Shown: in pieces, positions 19,048 to 29,955 of the stretch
Layout: each line of letters opens with the position of its first letter
Numbering within the stretch: the first letter of the stretch is position 1
Translations under genes and position numbers: made by a program
Assembly: GCA_022510465.1 (NCBI GenBank)
Contig: JAFLTJ010000014.1
Span: 1-42,130 of the forward strand
Direction of reading: 5' to 3'
Source: Muribaculaceae bacterium
GTDB lineage: Bacteria > Bacteroidota > Bacteroidia > Bacteroidales > Muribaculaceae
DNA length: 42,130 nt
The notes under the pieces: model-generated
Told to the model about the DNA's origin: nothing
What the model saw: the letters and a program-made list of their open reading frames with translations, nothing else
The model's database searches: none

Positions 19048-20006
19048 AAAAGATACTTACAATATTGTCGCTTGTGTTGATGCTCGGCACGACTGCGGTT
19101 GGTAATGCAGCCGAGTACAAGCGCAACATAACCGTGGCTCAGGATGGGTCGGGCGACTATAAAACGATTACCGAGGCCCTGGAGGGTATACGTGCTTTTA
19201 TGGACTACACCGTTACGGTAAATATCAAAAACGGAGTGTACCGCGAAAAAGTTGTCGTTCCGGCCTGGCTTGAAAATGTTGAATTTATAGGCGAAAGTGT
19301 CGAGAAAACTATTATTACCTGGAACGACCACGCCAACATCAACAAGATGGGAACTTTCCGCACGTACACTCTTAAAGTTGACGGAACCGACCTCGTTTTT
19401 CGTAACCTGACAATTGAGAACAACGCCGAGCAGCTTGGTCAGGCCGTAGCGCTCCACACTGAGGGTGACCGGCTGACATTCATAAACTGCCGTTTCCTTG
19501 GCAACCAAGACACAATCTATACCGGCGGCAAGCGCACACGCCTTTATTTCTCCAACTGCTATGTAGAGGGGACTACCGATTTTATCTTCGGTCCGGCAAC
19601 GGCGCTGTTTGAGAACTGCGAGATTCGCAGTAAGCGCGATAGCTTTGTCACGGCAGCTTCGACTCCCGAGGATGTTCCCGTGGGTTATGTGTTCTACAAT
19701 TGCCGATTGACAGCCGACGCGGGTGTGACGAAGGTTTACCTTGGCCGGCCGTGGAGACCGTATGCCCATACGGTCTTTATCGACTGTGAAATGGGTGAAC
19801 ATATCACGGCTGCCGGATGGGAAAACTGGCGTAATCCGGAGAACGAAAAAACGGCTCGATATGGCGAGATTGGCAGTACCGGTCCAGGTGCCGCGCAGGA
19901 TGGGCGCGTAAAGTGGGCACGTAGTATCTCGCGAGCCGAAGCGGCGGCGCTTCTTGATTACAACTACATTTTCACCACTGCCGACAGTTGGATTCCGGTA
20001 AAGTAA
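19044..20006 (+). CDS. Pectinesterase (CE8)
   Basis: 320 aa; signal peptide; AVALHTEGDRLTFINCRFLGNQDTIYTG; YVEGTTDFIFGPATALFENCEI; YLGRPWRPYAHTVFIDCEM. ATGA overlap with the GH43 stop. Confidence 0.95.
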   Translation: MKKILTILSLVLMLGTTAVGNAAEYKRNITVAQDGSGDYKTITEALEGIRAFMDYTVTVNIKNGVYREKVVVPAWLENVEFIGESVEKTIITWNDHANINKMGTFRTYTLKVDGTDLVFRNLTIENNAEQLGQAVALHTEGDRLTFINCRFLGNQDTIYTGGKRTRLYFSNCYVEGTTDFIFGPATALFENCEIRSKRDSFVTAASTPEDVPVGYVFYNCRLTADAGVTKVYLGRPWRPYAHTVFIDCEMGEHITAAGWENWRNPENEKTARYGEIGSTGPGAAQDGRVKWARSISRAEAAALLDYNYIFTTADSWIPVK

Positions 20007-20065
20007 ATACAAATTAGATAATAAATAATTTCCATAAAATACTAATAATAAAATACATACAAAAA

Positions 20066-21547
20066 ATGAAAGTCTTAAACAGCAAGACTGCACCTAAAGC
20101 AGTCGCTCCCGAGAGAATTATTCAGTTTGGTGAAGGAAACTTCCTTCGTGCGTTTGTTGACTGGATTGTAAAGAACATGAACGACAAGACCGATTTTAAC
20201 TCGTCGGTTGTTGTTCTTCAGGGTATCGAGGATGATTTTGTAATGCAGCTCCTCATCGGTCAGGATTGCATGTATCACGTAAACCTCCAGGGCCGTCTCA
20301 ATGGCGAAATCGTTAACTCATTTACTCGTGTTGACTCTATCAGCCGCGGAGTAAACCCGTTCAAGCAGTTTGACTCATTCTTGGCGCTTGCAGCTCAACC
20401 CGAGATGCGTTTCATTATCTCTAACACAACCGAGGCCGGTATTACATTCAATCCCGAGTGTAAGCTTAACGACCGCCCCGCTTCGGCTTATCCTGCCAAG
20501 CTGACCCAATTGCTGTGGCATCGCTTCAAGACTTTCAACGGTTGCCCGACGAAAGGCTTCATCATCATGCCTTGCGAGCTTATCTTTGAGAACGGCCACC
20601 ACTTGAAAGACTGTGTAAACAAGTACATCGACCTTTGGAAAGAAGACTTTGGCGGCGAATATGAGGCATTTAAGAAATGGTTCAACGAGTACAACTATGT
20701 TTGCGCAACGTTGGTTGACCGTATCGTGCCCGGCTTCCCCCGCAAGGAAATCAACGATATTCAGGCCAAGCTGAACTACAAGGACAACATCGTTGTTCAG
20801 GGTGAGGCTTTCCATGTATGGGTAATCGAGCGCCCCTCAAACATGTCAATAGAGGAACTTGCAGCCGAATTCCCCGCTGAAAAGGCCGGTTTGAACGTTA
20901 TTATTACCGACAGCGAGGCTCCCTATCATGAAAGAAAGGTGACTCTGTTGAACGGTCCTCACACCGTATTGTCGCCCGTCAGCTATCTGAGCGGTGTAGA
21001 CATTGTTCGTGATGCCTGCAACCACCCGGTTCTCGGCAAATATATCCGTAAGGTGCAGTTTGAGGAGTTGATGCAGACTCTGAATCTGCCGATGAACGAG
21101 CTTGAAGAGTATGGTGAAAGCGTGCTCGAGCGTTTCAACAACCCGTTTGTTGACCACCAGGTTACCTCTATCATGCTCAACTCGTTCCCCAAATATCAGA
21201 CTCGTGACCTCCCCGGCGTGAAGACTTATCTCGAGCGTAAGGGCGAGCTGCCTAAGGGTCTTGTTCTTGGTTTGGCTGCAATCATCACTTACTACAAGGG
21301 TGGTAAGCGTGCCGACGGCGCCGACATCGTGCCCAACGACGACGCAGCTATCATGCAGCTGTTGACCGACCTTTGGGCAACCGGCGACACCCGCAAGGTT
21401 GCAGAAGGCGTTCTCGCTGCCGACAAACTTATTTGGAAGGACCACGGTAACCTCAACGAAATCCCCGGCTTGACCGACCTCGTTGTTGAGTATCTTGACG
21501 CCATCCAAAAGAACGGTATGCTTGCAACTGTTGAATCTATTCTCTAA
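20066..21547 (+). CDS. uxaB: Tagaturonate reductase (altronate oxidoreductase)
   Basis: 493 aa; IIQFGEGNFLRAFVDWIV; ISNTTEAGI; KVTLLNGPHTVLSPVSYLSG; mannitol dehydrogenase superfamily. Confidence 0.93.
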   Translation: MKVLNSKTAPKAVAPERIIQFGEGNFLRAFVDWIVKNMNDKTDFNSSVVVLQGIEDDFVMQLLIGQDCMYHVNLQGRLNGEIVNSFTRVDSISRGVNPFKQFDSFLALAAQPEMRFIISNTTEAGITFNPECKLNDRPASAYPAKLTQLLWHRFKTFNGCPTKGFIIMPCELIFENGHHLKDCVNKYIDLWKEDFGGEYEAFKKWFNEYNYVCATLVDRIVPGFPRKEINDIQAKLNYKDNIVVQGEAFHVWVIERPSNMSIEELAAEFPAEKAGLNVIITDSEAPYHERKVTLLNGPHTVLSPVSYLSGVDIVRDACNHPVLGKYIRKVQFEELMQTLNLPMNELEEYGESVLERFNNPFVDHQVTSIMLNSFPKYQTRDLPGVKTYLERKGELPKGLVLGLAAIITYYKGGKRADGADIVPNDDAAIMQLLTDLWATGDTRKVAEGVLAADKLIWKDHGNLNEIPGLTDLVVEYLDAIQKNGMLATVESIL

Positions 21548-21568
21548 TCTATTGAAACCCTTTTCTAA

Positions 21569-23074
21569 ATGAAGGAATATCTGAAAATTAACCCCGCCGA
21601 CAATGTTGCCGTAGCCATCACTCCACTGAGCAAGGGCACTGTGATTACTGTTGACGGTAATGATATTACCCTCGTCAGCGACATTCCCGCAGGTCACAAA
21701 GTGGCCTTGCGGGACATCGCCGAGGGGGAGAATGTGATTAAGTATGGTTTTCCTATCGGTCACACGCTCCATCCGGTAGCCAAGGGTGCATTCCTTGACC
21801 ACAATGACATCAAGACTAACCTTGCAGGTCAGTTGGACTACAGCGACATCAAGATTTCGGGTGAAAACTGTTGCAGCGTGTATCCTGAGGTAAAGCCGCT
21901 GACATTTGAAGGTTATGAGCGTAAGGATGGCCAGGTTGGTATCCGTAACGAGATTTGGGTAATCCCAACCGTTGGCTGTGTTAACGGTATCGTTAAGCAG
22001 ATTGTTGACCGCCTGAATGCCGAGACCGGCGCCGAGGGTGTTGACGGTATCTTCGGATTCCCTCACAACTACGGTTGTTCTCAGCTTGGTGATGACCACG
22101 AGAATACCAAAAAGATACTTCGCGACATGGTGCATCATCCCAATGCAGGAGGTGTGCTTGTTGTTGGGCTCGGTTGCGAGAACAATCAGCCTGCCGTGTT
22201 CAAAGAGTTCTGCGGCGACTATGATACGGAGCGAGTTCGCTTCATGGTTTGCCAGGAGGTAGAGGGCGACGAGGTTGAATATGGACTTGAGATTGCCCGC
22301 GAGCTTTACAAACAGGCTTGTACTTATAAGCGCACAACACAGCCGGCATCCAAACTGAGAATCGGTCTCAAATGTGGTGGCAGCGACGGTTTCTCGGGCA
22401 TTACGGCCAATCCGCTCCTTGGCGAATTCAGCGATTTCCTTTGCTGCTCGCAGGGTGGTACGACCGTTCTGACAGAGGTGCCGGAAATGTTTGGCGCCGA
22501 AACAATCCTCATGGAACGTTGTATCGACAATGATAAACTTGGCGAGACTATCTCGTTGATTAATAACTTCAAACAGTACTTCCTCAGCCACGGCGAGCCT
22601 GTAGGCGAGAACCCCTCACCCGGAAACAAGGCAGGCGGTATCTCGACTCTCGAGGAGAAAGCACTCGGTTGCACTCAGAAGTCGGGCAAGAGTCCGGTTT
22701 ATGGCGTGATGGAGTATGGCGAACGCATCAGCCACAACGGATTGAACCTATTGTCGGCTCCCGGCAACGACCTTGTAGCATCAACCGCATTGGCCTCGGC
22801 CGGATGTCAGATGGTGCTCTTTACAACCGGCCGCGGGACCCCGTTCGGAACTTACGTGCCTACCGTAAAGGTGTCGACCAACAGTAATCTGGCCCGTCGC
22901 AAACCGACCTGGATTGACTTTAACGCAGGAGTCTTGGTTGAAGATGAGGCTATGGACAGCGTTCTTCGTCGTTTTGTAGACTATATCCTTGAAGTTGCCA
23001 GCGGCCGTCAGGTGAACTCTGAAATTGCCGGTATTCACGAAATTTCAATCTTTAAGAACGGCGTAACACTTTAA
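21569..23074 (+). CDS. uxaA: Altronate dehydratase
   Basis: 501 aa; N-terminal SAF-like segment; EGYERKDGQVGIRNEIWVIPTVGCVN; FPHNYGCSQLGDDH; GLKCGGSDGFSGITANPLLG. Confidence 0.95.
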   Translation: MKEYLKINPADNVAVAITPLSKGTVITVDGNDITLVSDIPAGHKVALRDIAEGENVIKYGFPIGHTLHPVAKGAFLDHNDIKTNLAGQLDYSDIKISGENCCSVYPEVKPLTFEGYERKDGQVGIRNEIWVIPTVGCVNGIVKQIVDRLNAETGAEGVDGIFGFPHNYGCSQLGDDHENTKKILRDMVHHPNAGGVLVVGLGCENNQPAVFKEFCGDYDTERVRFMVCQEVEGDEVEYGLEIARELYKQACTYKRTTQPASKLRIGLKCGGSDGFSGITANPLLGEFSDFLCCSQGGTTVLTEVPEMFGAETILMERCIDNDKLGETISLINNFKQYFLSHGEPVGENPSPGNKAGGISTLEEKALGCTQKSGKSPVYGVMEYGERISHNGLNLLSAPGNDLVASTALASAGCQMVLFTTGRGTPFGTYVPTVKVSTNSNLARRKPTWIDFNAGVLVEDEAMDSVLRRFVDYILEVASGRQVNSEIAGIHEISIFKNGVTL

Positions 23075-23100
23075 ATACTAACCATAAAAAACATAGAATA

Positions 23101-24516
23101 ATGAAGCCATTCATGGATAAAGACTTTCTGTTGCTGACTCCTACCGCACAGAAGTTATATCACGAGCATGCGGCAAAAATGCCCATCATAGACTATCACT
23201 GCCACTTGATTCCCAAGATGGTAGCTGATGACCATCGTTTCAAATCAATTACAGAAATCTGGCTCGGCGGAGACCACTACAAGTGGCGCGCAATGCGTTC
23301 AAACGGTGTTGAAGAGCGTTTCTGTACCGGTACTGATACGTCTGACTGGGAAAAATTCCAGAAATGGGCTGAAACAGTACCCTATACGTTCCGTAATCCT
23401 TTGTATCACTGGACCCATCTTGAGTTGAAGACGGCTTTCGGTATCGACAAGCTTCTCAATCCCGAGACTGCACGTGAAATATTCGAGGAGTGTAACGACA
23501 AGTTGCAGAACGACCCCAATATGACGGCTCGCGGGTTGATGCGTCGCTACAATGTTGAAACAGTATGTACTACCGATGACCCTGTTGACTCGCTGGAATA
23601 CCACAAGGCTGTTCGCGATAGCGGTTTTGAAATCAAGATGCTCCCCACATGGCGCCCCGATAAGGCTATGGCTGTTGAAGTGCCTGCCGAATTCCGTGCC
23701 TACGTTGAGAAGCTGGCCGAGGTTTCGGGCGTGGAAATCAACAAGTTTGACGATATGATTGACGCACTTCAGAAGCGCCACGATTTCTTTGAGGAGATGG
23801 GTTGTCGCCTGAGTGACCATGGTATTGAGGAGTTCTATGCAGCCGATTATACCGACGCCGAGGTGCGCGATATCTTCAACAAGGTATATGGCGGCAAGGA
23901 ATTGACTGCCGATGAGATTCTGAAATTCAAGAGCGCTATGCTCGTGATTTTCGGCGAGATGGACTATGCAACCGGGTGGACACAGCAGTTCCACTATGGA
24001 GCTATCCGTAACAACAACTCAAAGATGTTCAAGCTTCTCGGTGCCGACACCGGTTTTGACTCAATCGGCGAGTTTACCACGGCTAAATCATGTGCCAAGT
24101 TCCTTGACACGCTCAACAGCCGCGGCAAGCTGACAAAGACTATTCTTTACAACCTCAACCCGTGTGCCAATGAGGTAATGGCAACCATGCTCGGTAACTT
24201 CCAGGATGGCTCTATCGCCGGCAAGATTCAATTTGGCTCGGGATGGTGGTTCCTGGATCAGAAAGACGGCATGCAGAAGCAGATGAACGCGCTGTCGTTG
24301 TTGGGTCTGCTGAGCCGCTTTGTTGGTATGTTGACCGACTCTCGCTCGTTCCTGTCATATCCGCGTCATGAGTATTTCCGCCGTACGTTGTGTAACCTCG
24401 TTGGTACCGACGTTGAGAACGGTGAAATTCCCTACACCGGCTATGAAGAAGCTCGCGTGAATCAGATGATTGAGGATATCTGCTATAATAATGCTAAAAA
24501 TTACTTCAAATTTTAA
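23101..24516 (+). CDS. uxaC: Glucuronate/galacturonate isomerase
   Basis: 471 aa; FMDKDFLLLTPTAQKLYHEHAAKMPIIDYHCHL; TGWTQQFHYGAIRNNNSKMFKLLGADTGFDSIG. Confidence 0.96.
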   Translation: MKPFMDKDFLLLTPTAQKLYHEHAAKMPIIDYHCHLIPKMVADDHRFKSITEIWLGGDHYKWRAMRSNGVEERFCTGTDTSDWEKFQKWAETVPYTFRNPLYHWTHLELKTAFGIDKLLNPETAREIFEECNDKLQNDPNMTARGLMRRYNVETVCTTDDPVDSLEYHKAVRDSGFEIKMLPTWRPDKAMAVEVPAEFRAYVEKLAEVSGVEINKFDDMIDALQKRHDFFEEMGCRLSDHGIEEFYAADYTDAEVRDIFNKVYGGKELTADEILKFKSAMLVIFGEMDYATGWTQQFHYGAIRNNNSKMFKLLGADTGFDSIGEFTTAKSCAKFLDTLNSRGKLTKTILYNLNPCANEVMATMLGNFQDGSIAGKIQFGSGWWFLDQKDGMQKQMNALSLLGLLSRFVGMLTDSRSFLSYPRHEYFRRTLCNLVGTDVENGEIPYTGYEEARVNQMIEDICYNNAKNYFKF

Positions 24517-24522
24517 GCGATT

Positions 24523-26019
24523 ATGGCAGCACAATCACCTTTACAGGCAGCAAATGCCAAGATGACCAACTTCCGTTGGACTATCTGTCTGTTGCTTTTC
24601 TTGGCAACAACTGTCAACTATATGGACCGTCAGGTTCTGTCGTTGACGTGGAAAGAGTTTATCTCGCCCGAGTTTCACTGGACTGACTCAGACTATGGAA
24701 CAATTACGGCAATTTTCTCTATAATTTATGCTATCGCCAACCTTTTTGCAGGTCGCTTTATCGACTGGATGGGCACCAAGAAAGGTTATCTGTGGGCAAT
24801 CTTCGTTTGGAGTGCGGGCGCGTGCTTGCATGCAGCTTGCGGATGGGCTACCGAGCACACTGTAGGCGTTCATGACTCTCAGGCATTGCTCCAGGCTACC
24901 GGCGACGTGGCTTTAGCCATTGCAACCGTGTCGGTTTACTTCTTTATTGCCGCCCGTACTATCCTGGCGCTCGGCGAGGCCGGTAATTTCCCGGCAGCAA
25001 TTAAGGTAACGGCCGAATATTTCCCCAAGCGCGACCGTGCGTTTGCTACGGCAATCTTCAACGCCGGCTCGGCTGTCGGAGCGTTAGTAGCACCGTTCAC
25101 CATCGGCCCGCTTGCCAAGTATTTCCAAAATATTGGTGTTGGTAACGGATGGGAAATGGCGTTTATCGTAATCGGTGCTCTCGGCTTTATCTGGATGGGC
25201 TTCTGGGTATTCCTCTATAAGGAGCCGTCAAAGAATAAATTTGTCAATGCTGCCGAGTTGGCTTATATCAACCAGGATAACGACGAGGAAGAAGCGGCCG
25301 AGAAAAAAGCAGCTGAACCTCAGGAGGCAACGATTCCATTCCTGGAGGTATTCAAATTTCCGCAGACATGGGCTGTGTTTTTCGGTAAGTTCCTGACCGA
25401 CGGCGTTTGGTGGTTCTTCCTGTTCTGGACACCGGCTTATATCAAGGATGTGTTTGGGCTCTCAACCTCCGAGGGTGAGGGTATGTGGATGATTTTCGTT
25501 CTCTATGCCATTACGATGCTCTCGATTTATGGCGGAAAGCTCCCGGCAATCTTTATAGACAGCGCGGCCAAGCGCGGCGTTAAGGTGGATGCCTACGGAG
25601 CGCGTATGAAAGCGATGTTTATCTTTGCTCTCTTCCCATTGCTTGCACTCGCTGCACAGCCTATGAGCGCTTATTCACAGTGGTGGCCGATTATCATTAT
25701 CGGTATTGCCGGGGCGGCGCACCAGTCGTGGAGTGCCAATATATACTCGGTTGTTGGTGATATGTTCCCAAAGAGTACTATTGCTACCATTATTGGTATC
25801 GGTGGTATGGCCGGTGGTATCGGTTCGTTCCTGATTAACAAGGGTTCGGGCGTTTTGTTCGACTATGCCGACAAGACAAATATGGTCTTCATGGGCTTTG
25901 AGGGCAAACCTTCGGGTTATTTCATTGTCTTCTGTATCTGTGGAGTTGCCTACCTCGTTGGCTGGACAATAATGAAAGTTCTTGTTCCCCGTTACAAGAA
26001 AATCGAATATAAAGGCTAA
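24523..26019 (+). CDS. MFS transporter, hexuronate (ExuT/DgoT-like)
   Basis: 498 aa; VNYMDRQVLSLTWKEF; RTILALGEAGNFPAAIKVTAEYFPKRDRAFATAIFNAGSAVGA; 6 bp downstream of uxaC. Confidence 0.9.
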   Translation: MAAQSPLQAANAKMTNFRWTICLLLFLATTVNYMDRQVLSLTWKEFISPEFHWTDSDYGTITAIFSIIYAIANLFAGRFIDWMGTKKGYLWAIFVWSAGACLHAACGWATEHTVGVHDSQALLQATGDVALAIATVSVYFFIAARTILALGEAGNFPAAIKVTAEYFPKRDRAFATAIFNAGSAVGALVAPFTIGPLAKYFQNIGVGNGWEMAFIVIGALGFIWMGFWVFLYKEPSKNKFVNAAELAYINQDNDEEEAAEKKAAEPQEATIPFLEVFKFPQTWAVFFGKFLTDGVWWFFLFWTPAYIKDVFGLSTSEGEGMWMIFVLYAITMLSIYGGKLPAIFIDSAAKRGVKVDAYGARMKAMFIFALFPLLALAAQPMSAYSQWWPIIIIGIAGAAHQSWSANIYSVVGDMFPKSTIATIIGIGGMAGGIGSFLINKGSGVLFDYADKTNMVFMGFEGKPSGYFIVFCICGVAYLVGWTIMKVLVPRYKKIEYKG

Positions 26020-26050
26020 TAGCCGATAGTTCGGTGCTATAAATAACTTG

Positions 26051-26088
26051 AGGGTGTCTCAGAAACCGGATGTTTTTGAGACACTCTT
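26051..26088 (+). terminator. Intrinsic terminator of the galacturonate operon
   Basis: gtgtctcagaaac-cggat-gtttttgagacac: 13-bp stem with one G.U, followed by tctttg. Confidence 0.75.
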
Positions 26089-26200
26089 TGTTATTACTTC
26101 AGTTCTTTTATTGCGTTCGGTATTTCGGTCATACTTTTTTCAATTTGGGGAAATATAATTGCTGAATTTAGCGAAATTCGGAGAATAGAGGGCAAATTTC

Positions 26201-26208
26201 TATCTTTG
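26201..26208 (+). promoter_or_regulatory. -7 box TATCTTTG upstream of folD
   Basis: Exact TAnnTTTG match, 81 bp before folD. Confidence 0.35.
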
Positions 26209-26263
26209 CAGGCAAAATCGGATTGTTTATGTATAAGATGAGATATAGCGATAGATAATTGAT

Positions 26264-26271
26264 TATATTTG
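26264..26271 (+). promoter_or_regulatory. -7 box TATATTTG upstream of folD
   Basis: Exact TAnnTTTG match, 18 bp before the ATG at 26290. Confidence 0.4.
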
Positions 26272-26289
26272 TGGAAAAATTGGAATATT

Positions 26290-27168
26290 ATGGAATTGAT
26301 TGATGGAAAGATGATTGCAGATACTATCAAGGGTGAGATAGCTGCAGAAGTAGAGCAGATGGTGGCTCGCGGCGAGCGTCGCCCCCATTTGGCTGCGATA
26401 TTGGTGGGCCACGATGGCGGAAGCGAAACGTATGTGGCCCACAAGGTTAAGGCTTGCGAGCAGTGTGGGTTCACGTCAACGTTAATCCGCTATGAGGATG
26501 ATGTGACCGAGGCTGAGTTGCTTGAGGCTGTTGACCGGCTTAACCGGGATGCTGATGTAGACGGTTTTATCGTGCAGCTGCCGTTGCCGCGTCATATCTC
26601 TGAACAAAAGGTAATTGAGGCAATTGATTACCGGAAGGATGTTGACGGTTTCCACCCAATCAATGTTGGCCGAATGTCGATAGGTTTGCCCTGTTTTGTG
26701 TCGGCCACTCCGGCGGGGATTGTGGAGCTGCTGTCCCGTTATGGCGTCGAGACGAGCGGTGCCGAATGTGTAGTGCTTGGCAGAAGCAACATAGTTGGGA
26801 AGCCGGTGGCGACGTTGATGATGCAAAAGGGCAATCCTGGAAACTCGACGGTAACCGTGTGTCATAGCGGAACTCGGAATATCAAGGAGATAACCCGCAG
26901 AGCCGATATAATAATTGCGGCACTTGGTCAGCCGGGGTTTGTGACCGCGGATATGGTCAAGGATGGTGCTGTTATAGTGGATGTTGGCACAACGCGCGTT
27001 CCCGACGCATCTCGCAAGAGCGGGTGGCGTCTTCGCGGGGATGTTGATTTTGAGAATGTTGCGCCCAAATGCAGACTGATAACTCCGGTTCCGGGTGGAG
27101 TAGGTCCCATGACAATTGTGTCGCTGATGCGTAACACGCTATTGGCGGCAACCAGAAAAATTTATTGA
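26290..27168 (+). CDS. folD: Bifunctional methylenetetrahydrofolate dehydrogenase/cyclohydrolase
   Basis: [96 protein letters not shown]. Start at 26290 rather than 26269. Confidence 0.96.
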   Translation: MELIDGKMIADTIKGEIAAEVEQMVARGERRPHLAAILVGHDGGSETYVAHKVKACEQCGFTSTLIRYEDDVTEAELLEAVDRLNRDADVDGFIVQLPLPRHISEQKVIEAIDYRKDVDGFHPINVGRMSIGLPCFVSATPAGIVELLSRYGVETSGAECVVLGRSNIVGKPVATLMMQKGNPGNSTVTVCHSGTRNIKEITRRADIIIAALGQPGFVTADMVKDGAVIVDVGTTRVPDASRKSGWRLRGDVDFENVAPKCRLITPVPGGVGPMTIVSLMRNTLLAATRKIY

Positions 27169-27198
27169 AAGTAGCTGTGGAAGCCTGCCTCGCGCATA

Positions 27199-28557
27199 TT
27201 AGCGGGGCAGCATTCCATTGCGCTGCATCTGTCGCGCCTGACGCATTGCTTTCAGCGGATTTTTGCTGACCGACTGGGTCATCTTCATCATTTTGCGTAT
27301 TTCGCCGAACTGTTTTAGGAGTCGGTTGACTTCCTGAACCGATGTTCCCGAGCCGGCGGCGATTCGGCGTACTCGCGACGAGTTGATTATCTGTGGGTTG
27401 GAGCGCTCTTTGGGGGTCATCGATGAAATCATGGCCTCGATACCTTTGAAAGCGTCGTTGTCTATTTCAACGTCTTTCAATGCTTTACCAACACCCGGAA
27501 TCATTGAAGCAATATCCTTAAGGTTACCCATTTTTTTGATTTGTGCAATCTGGGCGACAAAATCGTTCAGGTCAAATGAGTTTTTGCGGATTTTTTCTTC
27601 GAGTTCCCGCGCGGCTTTTTCGTCGTAAATCTGCTGAACGCGCTCAACGAGAGAAACGACGTCGCCCATGCCGAGAATACGGCTCGCCATACGGTCGGGG
27701 TGGAATGTGTCGATGCCGTCGAGCTTCTCGCCGGTACCGATGAATTTTATGGGTTTGTCAACAACCGTTCTGATTGACAGGGCAGCACCACCGCGAGTGT
27801 CGCCGTCAAGTTTGGTTAGAACAACTCCGTCAAAATCAAGTCTTTCGTTGAATGTTTTTGCAGTGTTGACGGCGTCTTGACCGGTCATCGAGTCGACAAC
27901 AAACAGGGTTTCGTTGGGGTTAACAGCCTTTTTGATGGCCTCGATTTCGTTCATCATTCGCTCGTCGACGGCAAGGCGGCCGGCGGTGTCGATGATTACG
28001 AGGTCGTGATTGTGGGCTTTAGCATATTTTATGGCGGCAGTTGCGATGGCTACCGGGTCGTTGTTGCCTTCTTCGGTGTAAACGGGGGTGTTAATCTGCT
28101 CTCCCAGAACCTTTAACTGGTCGATGGCGGCAGGTCGGTAAACGTCGCAGGCCACGAGGAGCGGATTGGATTTTTTCTTGTCGGTTTTTAGTTTCAGGGC
28201 TAATTTCCCGGAAAATGTTGTTTTACCGGAGCCTTGAAGACCCGACATCAGTATGACGGTTGGGTTGCCGGAGAGGTTGATGTCGGTGGCGATTCCTCCC
28301 ATGAGGGCCGTCAGCTCGTCGTTGACGATTTTCACCATCATTTCTCGCGGTTTTACGGCGAGTAAAACGTTCTGTCCGAGGGCTTTCTGCTTGACGGTGT
28401 CAACGAAAGTTTTGGCTACGGAATAGTGTACGTCGGCTTTAACGAGGGCTTGCCGAACTTCTTTGAGAGTTTCGGCGATATTTATTTCGGTAATTCGGCC
28501 TTCACCCTTCAGTTTTTTGAGTGATGAGGCGATTTTTTCGCTAAGATTTTCAAACAT
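27199..28557 (-). CDS. ffh: Signal recognition particle protein Ffh
   Basis: 452 aa; GLQGSGKTTFSGKLA; VACDVYRPAAIDQLKVL; DTAGRLAVDERMMNE; TKLDGDTRGGAALS; Met-rich M domain. Confidence 0.97.
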   Translation of the reverse strand: MFENLSEKIASSLKKLKGEGRITEINIAETLKEVRQALVKADVHYSVAKTFVDTVKQKALGQNVLLAVKPREMMVKIVNDELTALMGGIATDINLSGNPTVILMSGLQGSGKTTFSGKLALKLKTDKKKSNPLLVACDVYRPAAIDQLKVLGEQINTPVYTEEGNNDPVAIATAAIKYAKAHNHDLVIIDTAGRLAVDERMMNEIEAIKKAVNPNETLFVVDSMTGQDAVNTAKTFNERLDFDGVVLTKLDGDTRGGAALSIRTVVDKPIKFIGTGEKLDGIDTFHPDRMASRILGMGDVVSLVERVQQIYDEKAARELEEKIRKNSFDLNDFVAQIAQIKKMGNLKDIASMIPGVGKALKDVEIDNDAFKGIEAMISSMTPKERSNPQIINSSRVRRIAAGSGTSVQEVNRLLKQFGEIRKMMKMTQSVSKNPLKAMRQARQMQRNGMLPR

Positions 28558-28577
28558 TTGAATTATATTGGGTTGAT

Positions 28578-28925
28578 TTATAGCTTATTGGATTCGGTGT
28601 CGGGGAAGATGACCGCGGGCTTGAAGTCTCGAGCTTCGTCGGGGGTCATTAAAGCGTATGCCATGATTATGATGATGTCGCCAACCTGAACTTTTCGGGC
28701 TGCGGCTCCGTTGAGGCAGATTACACCCGAGTCTCTCGGCCCTGCAATTGCGTATGTATCAAATCGTTGGCCGTTGTTGTTGTCGACGATAAAAACACGT
28801 TCGCCGGGAAATATGCCAGCCGCGTCCATCAAATTTTGGTCGATGGTTATGCTGCCGATGTAGTCAAGTCGGGCCTCGGTTACTGTTACCCGATGGATTT
28901 TTGACTTGAGAATTTGTAACTGCAT
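28578..28925 (-). CDS. panD: Aspartate 1-decarboxylase
   Basis: 115 aa; [24 protein letters not shown], Gly-Ser self-cleavage site, [20 protein letters not shown]. Confidence 0.95.
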   Translation of the reverse strand: MQLQILKSKIHRVTVTEARLDYIGSITIDQNLMDAAGIFPGERVFIVDNNNGQRFDTYAIAGPRDSGVICLNGAAARKVQVGDIIIIMAYALMTPDEARDFKPAVIFPDTESNKL

Positions 28926-28965
28926 ACTGTATTGTCGGTGTTGTAAATACGTGATTATTAATGTT

Positions 28966-29820
28966 CTATTTTAGCGGAAATTTTATATTGTCGATTAATC
29001 TGACGTCGCCGCAGAAGACGGCGATGCAGCCGATTGCTTGTGGATTTCCCTCTTTCGGCCATTCGGAGATGGGTTGCAGTGTTGCCGAATCGACAATTGT
29101 AAAATATTCAACATCAAGGTGTTGCACTTGATTTAGCGTCTGAGTTACGAATTGCACAACGCTGGCTACTGTCTCGGAGTAACTTTTTGTAACTGCTTGT
29201 AACAGAGTCTTATAAATTTGCGGTGCAATGGCAATTTTTTCGGGAGAAAGGCGTGCATTTCGACTCGAAAGAGCCAGACCGTTCGAGTCGCGGCAGATGG
29301 GGCAGTCGACGATGTCGATGTCGAAGTTTTCGAGCTCGACGAGTTTTCGGATGACTGCAATCTGCTGGAAGTCTTTTTCGCCGAAATAGGCGCGGTTGGG
29401 CTGTGTCATCCGGAACAGTTTGCTGACAATCTGGGCGACGCCGTTGAAGTGCCCCGGTCTCATTTTCCCTTCCATGACGTCGGCAACCGGCCCGAGGTCG
29501 AATATACGAGTGTCGGGTTCGGGATATATTTCGCTGACCGACGGGATGAAGGCGATGTCGACGTTGGCGTTGCGCAACATGGCGACGTCGGCTTCTTCGG
29601 TGCGGGGATATGTTTCGAGGTCGGATGGGTTGTTGAATTGAGTCGGGTTGACGAAAACGCTGACTATCAGGATGTCGTTTTCGTTGCGGGCGCGGTTAAC
29701 GAGCGATAGGTGCCCGTCGTGGAGCGCTCCCATTGTAGGAACGAGCCCTATTGTTTTTCCGCTTTGCCGGGCGGAATTGACTCGCGATATGAGGTTGCTG
29801 ACTGTTCGGATTATCTCCAT
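28966..29820 (-). CDS. panC: Pantothenate synthetase
   Basis: From [15 protein letters not shown] (284 aa): [68 protein letters not shown]. The ORF-track extension to 30258 is not part of the family. Confidence 0.95.
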   Translation of the reverse strand: MEIIRTVSNLISRVNSARQSGKTIGLVPTMGALHDGHLSLVNRARNENDILIVSVFVNPTQFNNPSDLETYPRTEEADVAMLRNANVDIAFIPSVSEIYPEPDTRIFDLGPVADVMEGKMRPGHFNGVAQIVSKLFRMTQPNRAYFGEKDFQQIAVIRKLVELENFDIDIVDCPICRDSNGLALSSRNARLSPEKIAIAPQIYKTLLQAVTKSYSETVASVVQFVTQTLNQVQHLDVEYFTIVDSATLQPISEWPKEGNPQAIGCIAVFCGDVRLIDNIKFPLK

Positions 29821-29917
29821 TTTGGAAGTAATTTTACATTCGGGCGCAAAATTACGTAAAATAAAGTTGAGAATAGCAAAGATGTTGGTAAAAAATGGTT
29901 TTGTGGCGGAAATTGAG

Positions 29918-29925
29918 TATTTTTG
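29918..29925 (+). promoter_or_regulatory. -7 box TATTTTTG for rsgA
   Basis: Exact TAnnTTTG, 30 bp before the ATG at 29956. Confidence 0.45.
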
Positions 29926-29955
29926 CGGGTGTAAAAGCAAAAAGGCGCGAATTGA

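Noticed and set aside
18888-20093. 401-aa minus-strand ORF over GH43/CE8
   Set aside because: Antisense to confidently identified genes; no family features.
20846-22591. 581-aa minus-strand ORF across uxaB/uxaA
   Set aside because: Fully antisense to two clearly conserved enzymes; composition-driven open frame with no recognisable domain or promoter.
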